From the NCBI GenBank assembly GCA_034401795.1, contig CM067366.1, positions 79,369,647 to 79,433,646 of the forward strand: a stretch of DNA of 64,000 bases, read 5' to 3'. The position numbers and the translations under genes are program-made. Numbering within the stretch: the stretch's first letter is position 1; each line of letters starts with the position of its first letter. Source of the DNA: Chaetoderma sp. LZ-2023a (Eukaryota > Mollusca > Caudofoveata > Chaetodermatida > Chaetodermatidae). Positions 10,841 to 19,443 of the stretch are shown here, one piece after another. The notes below the pieces were generated by a model. It was given only the letters and a program-made list of their open reading frames with translations, searched no databases and had not been told where the DNA came from.

Positions 10841-11745
10841 CTATATATGGAGGGTTAAACCGAACAAGGTGAACCCCTCGAGAAATATCTGTGTTATATC
10901 GAGCCCTGTGCCATCCTCGATAACAATCTTCATCCCATCTGGGGCAGGTCTTAGTTGCTTCACTTTACCACCAGCTAGAAGCTGCAATTCTATCACAATG
11001 GGTGTTGTTTGCGGACTTGTGAGCCTGATACACTCGAGCAGCTTCACTGAGCCCTTCGCCTTTGAGGAGTGCGACACACCCTCAACCCGTAAGACACCGT
11101 CCTGAATATTGATGGCTTCCTCTGGTCCATCAAAGGGGTGGCACAGCAGGAGCTTTCCTCCAGTGACCCCAATCCTATATGGCCCACTGCAACTAGGGTT
11201 GTACCATCTCCTATATAGGGCAGGAAAGATGTCCCCCCCCCCCCAAGGTTATAAAGCTTCCGGACCGTGCCATCCTTCTTCACAATGGTGGGGAGTGGGG
11301 TGACCTCCATGTTAATAACTGCTGGAGGTATATATAGTGGCACCCATGCTCGCCACTTACCACCAGGTCCAGCGTGATACCACACTGCATTCTTTTTGAA
11401 AATTATCTGTAGCTGTTTCACCAGGGTCAACATCACACCATCATGTGACACAGTTGACTCTAAGACATGAAAGCTGAGGTCAGCGTCCAATGTGTTAACA
11501 TCCTCAACCTTGTCTGGTGACTGTTCTATCAGGGGGTGGAGGATGAACTTCTTCGGGAAGTCATAGCGGAACACTATTTTGTCCCCATCTCTCTCTCGAC
11601 CAAGACGTTCCTTTGAGACATCCTTTGGATCAGTGAGCAGCTCTACACTACCTCCACCGATGGGATGGAGGGAGAATGTATTGGAGTCTACTCTATATTG
11701 GAGGACGAACGACTTACCATCGCTTTCCTTAACCTTGGTGGCATC

Positions 11746-11750
<5 letters not shown>
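10841..11750 (-). pseudogene. Unassigned Polinton protein, 5' end replaced by an AT repeat
   Basis: A minus-strand frame runs from the edge of the AT microsatellite (DATKVKESDGKSFVLQYRVD) through FRYDFPKKFILHPLIEQ and YIPPAVINMEVTPLPTIVKK. It breaks at a 12-base poly-C run near 11232-11243 and ends at FEGFTLFGLTLHI-like sequence just before the next gene. It is about 300 residues, mostly beta-type sequence with no membrane segment. A structural role would fit, but I cannot assign one. Confidence 0.45.
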
Positions 11751-11837
<87 letters not shown>

Positions 11838-11841
11838 TATA
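11750..11841. repeat. (TA)n microsatellite
   Basis: About 85 bases of alternating t and a, cutting the 5' end of the neighbouring Polinton gene. Tyr/Ile-alternating peptides predicted here are artefacts. Confidence 0.95.
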
Positions 11842-12235
11842 TGGGGTTTAAACGGAGTGTATAGCTATGCTGCTTGTCCGATTTGCTACTCCAAAACGGG
11901 GAGAATGTCATCAGACCATCTCTAGTTGATAGACGTGTGGTTCAGTATCGCATACAATGGGTTCTTTTCAAGGTAGCTCAGCATTCCATCAAGTACATAT
12001 GATATGATGTGTTACATCCGCCACCAGGGAGTACTTAGCACAGCTCACTGACTGAAGTAGGGTTAGACGTGATAGAATATCTGCCAGGAGCCACCAGCAA
12101 ACTGTGGAAAGCATTCAGCCCCAACATGTTCACCCACGTAAATCACCTGTTTGACAGCTCCACCATTAGTCTATATGCCAGCATGGATGGTCTGTTAGAG
12201 TTTACGCTGCTGCTACTTATTGACCTATCCCCATC
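11842..12235 (+). pseudogene. Remnant of an unassigned Polinton gene
   Basis: Two plus-strand pieces read like protein: VVQYRIQWVLFKVAQHSIKY near 11935-12000 and EYLPGATSKLWKAFSPNMF near 12070-12140, separated by stops. The second ends in a Leu-rich stretch before an ATGATG run. No family recognised. Confidence 0.35.
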
Positions 12236-12797
12236 ATGATGATGATGATATCATATCAGTATCAGGCATTCGCCGAGTTGTGGAAAAAGGAGATAGAGGA
12301 GCCACACGCCTTCTCCAGGATGACAGATATAGCGTTACAGGAAATGTGTTGTCGACAAGAAGGCGAGCAACGGCAGCGGGTGAGCTGGTATGAACAGAAC
12401 GCCAGAGAGGCATGGAGATGAAGGGACTACAACTCTGTCCAAGAATCGGAGAGCCTCATCCAGCAAGAGAAGAGCATCGTAGGGTCAAACTTGTATGATT
12501 ACTTGGATGACGAGTGTAATGAGTCTGTAGAAGTTTTGCAGTGGGAAGAGGAGAGGGTGCAAAAGTATAAATCCAAGAAATTCCACCACCGGCAGGCGCA
12601 CTATCAGTGACAAGGTGAAGTTTCAGATGTGACAGCTGCGAAAGCAACTGGCCCCTGACATTATGCTGGATGAGGGGTGTTTGAGGGAGGTATGTCTCCA
12701 CACCAACAAGCTTGTTCGGTTCGCCAGGCTCTCCAAGATGAATCCAACAATGACTCATCAGAAGATCCTACAGGTGATGCAAAGCTAGCTCGCATTT
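12236..12797 (+). pseudogene. Charged, coiled-coil-like Polinton protein (broken)
   Basis: Starts with QAFAELWKKEIEEPHAFSR and is rich in Glu, Gln and Arg. It continues after a TGA at about 12419-12421 with ESLIQQEKSIVGSNLYDYLD and VLQWEEERVQKYKSKKFHH. It changes frame near 12610, and the plausible continuation is LRKQLAPDIMLDEG then LVRFARLSKMNPTM. It is soluble and probably helical. It lies directly upstream of, and in the same direction as, the membrane protein gene at 12814. Function unknown. Confidence 0.4.
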
Positions 12798-12813
12798 AAG
12801 AACTAGGTATACC

Positions 12814-13364
12814 ATGGCTAAATCGGAGTGGCGAAAGCAGCCTGAACTATATTCCGCATTAGCACCTGAGGAGGGTGGTACAGTCCACGGCTGGCGACTC
12901 CAGCAGATTGACAACATCAGACAGAATCTTGTTCATGAGACATTAAAGTACAGCAGAACATGCAGGTGATATAAAACAGCCTACAACAGTCTAGCATGCA
13001 CAACCACAGCTGCGGTGTGATTGGAGCCAGTGCTGGTGTGGCCGCCCTTGCCAACCTTGCTACAGGGGTGGGTGGTATCATTGCTATCCTGCTGGGTGGG
13101 GTCCTGGGCACCGGCTTGGCGGTTGGACAGCATCAGATCACCAGGAAGCTTGCTAAGTATGTAACACTGGCACAGAGCAGCCTACAGGCTATCGACTAGT
13201 CTGTCAGCAAAGCTCTCGAGGATGGACAGGTCAGTGATGAAGAGTACCACCCTATATTGAAGCTCCAAACCCTGTACTGCTCCAGTGGGCGGGTGGACAT
13301 GGAGGAGTTAAAAAACGGGATGCTGCGACGGGGCCGCATCAAAGATCTCTACGGTGTCAAATAG
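12814..13364 (+). pseudogene. Polinton membrane protein with Gly/Ala-rich hydrophobic hairpin (frameshifted)
   Basis: The ATG at 12814 begins MAKSEWRKQPELYSALAPEE. A stop and frameshift near 12968-13000 interrupt it. A strongly hydrophobic Gly/Ala/Leu region follows (VAALANLATGVGGIIAILLG), and after another stop near 13197 the C-terminus SKALEDGQVSDEEYHPIL. The order (acidic start, two membrane helices, then a helical tail with DGQVSDEEY) matches my recollection of an unnamed Polinton protein family. A role in the particle membrane would be a guess. Confidence 0.5.
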
Positions 13365-13399
13365 TATGTTGCGTCCGCGCCTGGAACACCGACTTTAAG

Positions 13400-14786
13400 A
13401 TGACTACTATAGATGGCCTTCCCGACAAACCTCACGACAATCGACCAGAGCCAACCGCCCCTCCTGGGTACACTCTGGACCTGCTGGACACATGATCTCC
13501 TGGATGACATACCGGACCTAACACCTATTTCAATCACAGTCGATGGGCGGTCCCGCATCCACTTCTCCATCAATCCGTGACCACTGATCAACCTTGCAAT
13601 CACCATCAAGGATGTGAAGAAAGCTCATCCCTGGATGGCAGGCCCGAATCGCTCATTCTGGAACCAACAGCTGACCTTTGCCATGTGGTGTGTCGTGGCA
13701 GGATGCGTCGTCGTCGCGGGTTTGCTGCACTCCTGTTCTAGTACCCCGGAAGCTGTGCTCATTGCAAGCCATCTCAGATTCCATGTGTACTACACGGTGA
13801 GACGAATCCTCCATTAGCTGGGCGCAAGCCTGCCTGATACGAATGATTTTGATCCCCAGCCCATGAGCATCGGCACCGTAGGCACCGCTAGCTACAGCCT
13901 CTCAGCAGCCAGTAGACTCCAGCGAGAGTTCAATGCCCACTCAGACTATCGTTTCCATGGTGGAGACAACAGCGGTCTAGGCGTTATGTATGGCGACCCG
14001 AGATGAGACTACTCAGGCTTCCCCTATCAAACACCCAAAAAAATTGGCCGTCGGAAGACAGCGATGTTCCCATTCGATCCAGACTCAGAGCCCGGGGCAC
14101 TGATGCAGAATATGCATATCACCGGAATCAGGCAGGACCATCCAGAGGCATGGAAATACTTTGTCCTACACACAACCTCAGGGCTCACACCAGCAGGGAT
14201 CGTTCGAATCAACCAGTCCTTAGAAGCATTATGTTGTCTCCCGACAGCCCAGACCAAGCTGCGCCACCCCATAGATGGGGTGAGTGGAAAAGCGGTACAG
14301 GCCATGTTCAGCAGTCTCGTTGAGGACATGATCATTGTTGCAGATCCCAGTAGCCTCATTGCCAAGTTCCAGCAATCCTTACAGAAGACCCCTCATAAGC
14401 TCGACTTCGCTATATCGCCACACTTACGACTTAGTCTGAGCAATATGATCGTGAATGTCGAGGATCTGAAGATTAGGGGCTACAATAACATGATAGTCGA
14501 GGGAAACTCCCCTGGTGCGCACTTTGGGTTTAACACTGACATCAACTTGGCCGCGCATGTTGTCCTGATGCCAATGACACCTCGGTCTCCGTAGTCTCCA
14601 ACGAGGGCCAGTGCTACCGTTGTTCCGATTATCATTCCAACTGTCATTCCAACCGCTGGAACATCAGGAGTGCTGACTCCCACCACCTCGCCCGGCAGTG
14701 CTAGCAATGCTAGCAGGACGATAGCCCTACGAATGGTGTCAGGTCTGGCTATTGCTGTGCTCATCACCAGTCTTCTCTGCCGCTAA
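13400..14786 (+). pseudogene. Conserved Polinton protein with C-terminal membrane anchor (broken)
   Basis: I place the start at the ATG at 13400 (MTTIDGLPDKPHDNRPEP), although an overlapping ATG at 13413 exists. After a frameshift near 13490 the frame reads ISITVDGRSRIHFSIN, then WNQQLTFAMWCVV and FHVYYTVRRIL. The best segment is 14064-14591, about 176 residues ending PHLRLSLSNMIVNVED and INLAAHVVLMP. A TAG at 14592-14594 is followed in the same frame by a Ser/Thr/Pro-rich linker and a terminal membrane helix (MVSGLAIAVLITSLLCR), stop at 14784-14786. The layout suggests a virion or membrane-associated protein. Confidence 0.5.
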
Positions 14787-15279
14787 TAAATCCTGCTCAT
14801 AGAGCATGAGATCATCCTGACTCTCTTCCCGTGCGGGAGTCATGGCAAATGAGATTGCCTGACCTAGATTGGCCTGCCAGACAGCCCCCAAACACGCTGT
14901 CAGCATACACACCCAAGGACTGTATGGTTCGTCGGTACAGCCTTTTTCCAGCTTGTAGTAGTGCAGAGCCTTATTCAACTCAGTCGGGAGATGCCATGGA
15001 TGCCTGCATCTGCTGGAACACGTCCGACAGATACTCCCGATCCTTGTAGAATCCCTTAGTATGCATGAGCTGCTCTACTATACTGCCACCCATAATGAGG
15101 TATTCAACGAAGCAGATCTGCCCCTTACCAAATCCTAGGTAGAGTTTCACAGCTGTCTGCTTCTCTGCTACCTCAGCATTAGAGAGCTGGGCGTGCTCAT
15201 CTGGTGACTTCTTCTTATAGTCCTTCAATTCGGTGCTGAAGACGTCATAGTACCTCGTACACAGTACTAGTAGGTCCAT
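14739..15279 (-). pseudogene. Unassigned soluble Polinton protein, two pieces
   Basis: A minus-strand gene starts MDLLVLCTRYYDVFSTELKD at 15279 and runs to MASPD near 14980. After a one- or two-base frame change it continues NKALHYYKLEKGCTDEPYSP, ending near 14739. It is about 180 residues, mostly helical, with conserved-looking Tyr, Cys and Trp. It converges with the plus-strand gene ending at 14786, overlapping by about 48 bases. Function unknown. Confidence 0.45.
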
Positions 15280-15427
15280 GGTTTAAGCCGCTATGTATAG
15301 CACAGAACTGTATGGATATTCCCGAGTACCAATCTAATCAGCTAACAGATGCACTGGTCAGATCTGCTTAGTGCTCTCGAGGTAGAATGTACATGTTTAA
15401 CCCCATTGTATGCTCAGGACCTAAACA

Positions 15428-15736
15428 ATGACGTCAATGGCACAGATTGTAAAGCATCCCCCGGAGAGCCAGGCGAGTCTCCAGAAGGTGGAGAAGCTGC
15501 TCAAAAGCAAGACCCAGAACCTACTGACACAGGCTAAGCCCCTTGCCATTCATGTCACCAGTAACGTGGCCATGAATGTGGCCATGTCGACCACTGTAGG
15601 AATAGCACATCCCATCCCAAAGATCGCCATCTGTGGTGCCTCCTATACTGTTGCCGCCAAGATCCCTCTAATCGAAGCCGCGGTTCTAGGGCTAGCGATG
15701 AGTGCTATGGCCGAGATCATCGTGGCCTATGTCTAG
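15428..15736 (+). CDS. Small hydrophobic Polinton protein, 102 residues, intact
   Basis: An intact frame starting MTSMAQIVKHPPESQ. A Lys/Gln-rich N-terminal third (LQKVEKLLKSKTQNLLTQAK) is followed by a long, Ala/Ile-rich, weakly hydrophobic region (PIPKIAICGASYTVAAK, LGLAMSAMAEIIVAYV) with one or two likely membrane segments. It is one of the few unbroken frames in the element. The neighbours on the plus strand run the same way. No family recognised. Confidence 0.5.
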   Translation: MTSMAQIVKHPPESQASLQKVEKLLKSKTQNLLTQAKPLAIHVTSNVAMNVAMSTTVGIAHPIPKIAICGASYTVAAKIPLIEAAVLGLAMSAMAEIIVAYV

Positions 15737-15814
15737 ATTTAAGACATATGTATACTCCAACAATGTCTCTGTTACTCACAGACCTAGAGAGCAGAGCTAG
15801 GTGATCTCACTCAC

Positions 15815-16256
15815 TTGGGCAAGGCATGCCTTGGTTCAGATGAGACTGTTTCCCCCACCTCCTTCCTAGATTTCGATGAGAGGGGAGAACCTCGAGAGAT
15901 CCGAGGTACCATCCCAGCAAGAGATTTCATCGGAAACACTGACATGGTAGGACAGTCAGCCATCAACAAGGCCAAGAGTGTATACAAGGGGATGGGCATC
16001 AAAGACAGGGCAGTGATACGAGGTATGCTCAGAGTCGATGCGGCTGGTGCCATCAAGGTTATGGCAGAGTCCTACGTACAGGACCTGGTTAAGCATCTCC
16101 TTAAACCCATTCCAACAAGATGGGGACAATCTCAAGGTAGGCACCATCAGCCTGAGCCATATCACGGTGGATGGCCAAGCGAAAGCAACAGCAAAGCTCC
16201 AACTACCCGAGGTGACGAAGTCGGGATTCTTTGGCCTGCCGTTTAAGATCACATAA
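15815..16256 (+). pseudogene. Unassigned Polinton protein, one frameshift
   Basis: Begins MGKACLGSDETVSPTSF and continues through NTDMVGQSAINKAKSVYKGM and LRVDAAGAIKVMAESYVQDL. After a frame change near 16100-16130 the sensible C-terminus is in another frame: LKVGTISLSHITVDGQAKAT then GFFGLPFKIT, stop near 16254. About 145 residues. It may begin further upstream, as the preceding codons are also plausible (LTDLESRA). No family recognised. Confidence 0.45.
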
Positions 16257-16261
16257 TAAGC

Positions 16262-16539
16262 ATGACTGCTCGAGCTTGCATCACATGGATACTCGAGGTG
16301 CTAGACACTGTGGGTACTGACACAGGCCCTCTGCGTTACCTTCTCAGCTGTTGTTGGGATTTCATGCCTCTATCGCATCATTCATATCCACTGGCGGTAC
16401 AAGGCTACCCACACACCAGGCAAAAGAGCTGGTACAGGAAGAACTGCCATTTAACCCCCCAGATATAGACGAGGCTACAGCTGAATACCTGTTGACCATC
16501 CTTCATGCACACGTGCAACATGTCAGTGCTATACAGTAG
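16262..16539 (+). pseudogene. Short unassigned Polinton protein
   Basis: Two overlapping frames share this stretch: MTARACITWILEVLDTVGTD (from 16262) and, after a frame change near 16345, GTRLPTHQAKELVQEELPF with YLLTILHAHVQHVSAIQ (stop at 16537-16539). Together they suggest one protein of about 90 residues lying just ahead of the ATPase. Confidence 0.4.
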
Positions 16540-17170
16540 TAGACCAAATGATGTTGGTCAGGTGCTGCTGATCATCAGGACACGGGAAAAACATGTTGCT
16601 GCGGGCCCTGCTCGCCCAACATCTTCAGTCTCGAAACATCTTCCTGGTGTCCGACTCCGCCGCTGAGGCGGTCGCCAGTAATGATCAGTGGTACAATCAC
16701 CAAGACGCACGACCTGCAAGCACTGATGGAGAAGCGGCTCGCGGCACTTGTTCTAGTTATCGATGACCCCACGATGGACCAGAAGACAGTGACATACCTC
16801 GGCAACATCACCAGAAACATTCAGCACACCAAGATCACTGTCTTCATCCTCTTTCAGAAGTACACCCATGAGATATCGCCAGATATCTGGCACAATGCGA
16901 GGCTCCTGTAATTTAGCTCGAAGAGTGGTCGTTCCCTGCTTGAGACGATATACAACAGTCTGACCCTCAAGGAGACCAAGCAAGACCTCATTGCAGGAGT
17001 GCAGTCGCAGATCTATACCTCTTCATCTTCAGCATCTAGGAGACAGGGGAGCTCGCACACTTCAAGCCCTCATTGGAGAAGGCTCAGAACTTCAGCTACA
17101 AGTTGAAATTCCGCCAGGAAGCTCACATGTCAGTTGGATCGACATGCCTGATGTGTCAGCCGGGATGTTT
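16540..17170 (+). pseudogene. Polinton packaging ATPase (FtsK/HerA type), frameshifted
   Basis: A P-loop is visible as SSGHGKNMLLRALLAQHL (about 16570-16625). The segment SRNIFLVSDSAAEAV follows. In a second frame (16681-16911) the Walker B-like AALVLVIDDPTMD lies before NITRNIQHTKITVFILFQK and YTHEISPDIWHNARLL. The C-terminal helix continues as SLLETIYNSLTLKETKQDL. In Polintons and related viruses this enzyme is thought to pump DNA into capsids. Frame changes and the unusual Asn after the P-loop Lys argue that the copy is dead. Confidence 0.65.
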
Positions 17171-17173
17171 TTT

Positions 17174-17624
17174 TCAGGCTTGAAGAACTTGGTCCGCAGT
17201 TTCCGCTAGTTGCGGAACTTCATCCGCGGTTTCCGCTGCTTCGTCCGTAGACTTCGCTACCCAAGAGGGTTTGGGTAGGTGTTTCTGAAACTCGATCCAC
17301 TGAGGATCAGATGCCTCGACTCTATTCTCATGGGAAATCCACTTCGCTCCCCTTCTTATCATTTGCCTTGAGACAAGTTTTGATGAGGTAGTCCTGGTAG
17401 TTCTCGGCGGGGAATATTCTAAATGCTGCCTCGTCTCTCGCCAGCCGCTCGCGCCCTCTTTCGTTGAAGATGTGCTCAACGGCCTCCTTGTGGCCGGCGG
17501 CCAACCGCTCCTCTCCACCTTCTGTGTGACCAGTGGCATGCCCAGCCTCATGGCCCTCAGTCACGGCTGCACCTATCTCCTCTCGGAAGTAATCTGTGGC
17601 CCCAGCCTGTATAGCATCCAACAT
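17174..17624 (-). pseudogene. Unassigned Polinton protein with Gly/His/Glu-rich region
   Basis: The minus-strand start MLDAIQAGATDYFREEIGAA leads into a repeat-like stretch (EGHEAGHATGHTEGG) and AENYQDYLIKTCLKANDKK. After a frame change near 17345 the sequence PQWIEFQKHLPKPSW ends in a degenerate acidic repeat (ETADEVPQLAETADQVLQA). It is about 145 residues and soluble. No family recognised. Confidence 0.4.
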
Positions 17625-17639
17625 CCGGTGTTCATCATC

Positions 17640-18052
17640 AGTGGAGGCTGAATATGCCAGCCCACTTCCCGACCGTTAGTAGATCTTTGGGATCAACCCT
17701 AGCCTTCCGGGGAGCTAGAATTACAGGACTCTTAGTGGGTGTCAAGGGGAGATCTAGTGACAAGCCCTGGGCACTGTCAAACTTCCGGTAGAGCATCCGA
17801 GTCAATAATGATGTAGAGCCAGAATCCTGCCGACTAATCTACCGAGCCAAGGGAATTTATCGTACCTACGTGAAGGGCTCTCTTGGCCCACTAGCGGCAG
17901 TTGTGGCTCTGATTGTTATGTTCATGACGAAGGCTGGCGAGACAGTCCGCAAAATCGCCAACAATTCTCTCCATCGAGTTGAGAAGATCTCTGAGGCTAT
18001 TCCAGCCATCGCCTCGGGGGTAGGCACATTCTTTGGCATTGCCGGTCCATAG
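17640..18052 (+). pseudogene. Polinton single-pass membrane protein
   Basis: The best-preserved part, from the ATG at 17870, reads GPLAAVVALIVMFMTKAGET (one membrane helix), then KIANNSLHRVEKISEAIP and GVGTFFGIAGP to the stop. In-frame sequence upstream (CRLIYRAKGIYRTYV, from about 17820) suggests a longer N-terminus that is now broken. It sits between a minus-strand gene and the gene before the integrase. Function unknown. Confidence 0.45.
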
Positions 18053-18100
18053 CACTCGCAGTCATCTGGGCTGCCGAAGATTTAAGACGTGCTATATAGG

Positions 18101-18427
18101 ATGGCTTCTCTGCATGACCTGGTCAAGTCCCTTAACTGGCAAGCCTTTGTCAATAAGCTTCCTTTCAGTGACGACGCCAGCGCTGCAGAGATTAGACAAC
18201 AGTGTTCACAGGTTTTCGAAGCGGTGTTCAGCCGCAAGGACTGCTGTCGGATGAATGACGGTTGTCTGTTCATCTGTCTAGAGTTTGCCCGAGATGTACA
18301 GGAGAGGACAGGAGTCGACGTCAGCGATGAAGTCAGAGTTCACCTGCGGTCTCAGGCGTTCCGACTGCCTCTCTTGAAGATCTATATTACCGACCCGGCG
18401 GCTATTATCGCGAACCTCACCAGCTGA
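18101..18427 (+). CDS. Small Polinton protein upstream of the integrase
   Basis: An intact frame of about 108 residues; the ATG at 18101 (MASLHDLVKSLNWQAFVNKL) seems a better start than the one at 18089. It is helical and charged, with CSQVFEAVFSRKDCCRM and CLFICLEFARDVQERTG, ending ITDPAAIIANLTS. It overlaps the integrase start by about 60 bases in another frame. A regulatory or structural role is possible but not shown. Confidence 0.45.
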   Translation: MASLHDLVKSLNWQAFVNKLPFSDDASAAEIRQQCSQVFEAVFSRKDCCRMNDGCLFICLEFARDVQERTGVDVSDEVRVHLRSQAFRLPLLKIYITDPAAIIANLTS

Positions 18428-19439
18428 TCGAGGCTGCACATTGCAAGGGTCATAGATTCACCTTGGAGATGGTTAGCCAGTGGCTCACCAGGCAGGCGAT
18501 GTGGCAGATCTACAGACCTCGTCCACAGCACATTCGCTATGCACACTTCGATGAACCTGTCCCGAACAGAGTCCATCAGGCTGATGTGCTGTTCCTTCCG
18601 CATTAACGGGTCTGTTCCAGAGGAACATGCAAGACCTACAAGTACGCCCTCACCATCATCGATGTCGCCAGTGAGTGCCTCTCACGGATAAATCTGCGGG
18701 TCAGACAGCTTCCAGGTTCCAGAGTATCTATGAGGACCAACAAAATCCCCTCCAGTGGCCAGAGTTGCTGCAAGTGGATGAGGATAAGGAGTTTAGAGGT
18801 GAAACTGCGGCCCTCATGCAGAAACATGGTGTAGCGATTAGACGAGGCAAGGTGGGACATCACTGTGCTCAGGCTATCGTTGCGCGGTGGAACCGGACAC
18901 TGGCAGAGAGGCTGTTCCCACATCAGTATGCTCAGGAGATGGCTGTCCCAACTGGCAGTCATTCCAGGATATGGGTGAGAGGGTTGCCCATTGTGGTGGA
19001 GATCCAATGCCGAGCTTACTAGCCTGATAGGACAGAAGCCAGTCAATGCCATTCAGCGATCCTCTGTGTCCAAACCGTCAGAACGACTATGCTCTGTTCA
19101 AGAGCTGTGCTTGGAGGATAGACTTCCATCCGATTGCTTGGTTCGGTAGTTGTTAGAGCCTGGTGAGTTGGAGGGTGGATGTAGGCGGGTGACTGACCCT
19201 AACTGGTCGATAGATGTACATAAGATTGACAGGTATGTGGATATAGCTGGACAGTCTACGCTGTACTACCTGGAACACCAGCATGGAGTGCGGAGCAGTT
19301 AAAGGCAGCCGTTTGTGCGAGAGGAGATCCAGCTTATCCCTACAGACACCCAGCTACCTCCACCGGGAGTGCTTACGTCGAGTAGACATCCTCCAGATGG
19401 TGTCAACACCGAGCCCTGGCTGTTGCTTGATGTCACATG
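18366..19439 (+). pseudogene. Polinton integrase (retroviral DDE type), broken
   Basis: The N-terminus reads YYRPGGYYREPHQLIEAAH then MVSQWLTRQAMWQIYRPRP. The core shows the first Asp in HQADVLFLPH, a TAA at about 18604-18606, KYALTIIDVAS, the second Asp in LLQVDEDKEF, and VARWNRTLAERLFPHQYAQ. The expected Glu before RWNRTL is Ala (GCG, 18882-18884), so the catalytic triad is lost. The C-terminal part ends REEIQLIPTDTQLPPPG, with the stop at 19437-19439. It meets the polymerase tail-to-tail, four bases apart. Confidence 0.8.
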
Positions 19440-19443
19440 ATGC

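Noticed and set aside
11579-11925. Plus-strand frames with long Tyr-Ile repeats
   Set aside because: Translation of the (TA)n microsatellite, not a protein.
14480-14767. Minus-strand frame with hydrophobic N-terminus (IARPDTIRRAIVLLALLAL)
   Set aside because: The plus strand here continues the 13400-14786 gene into a Ser/Thr/Pro linker and membrane anchor, in frame with the preceding protein. The minus frame is its shadow.
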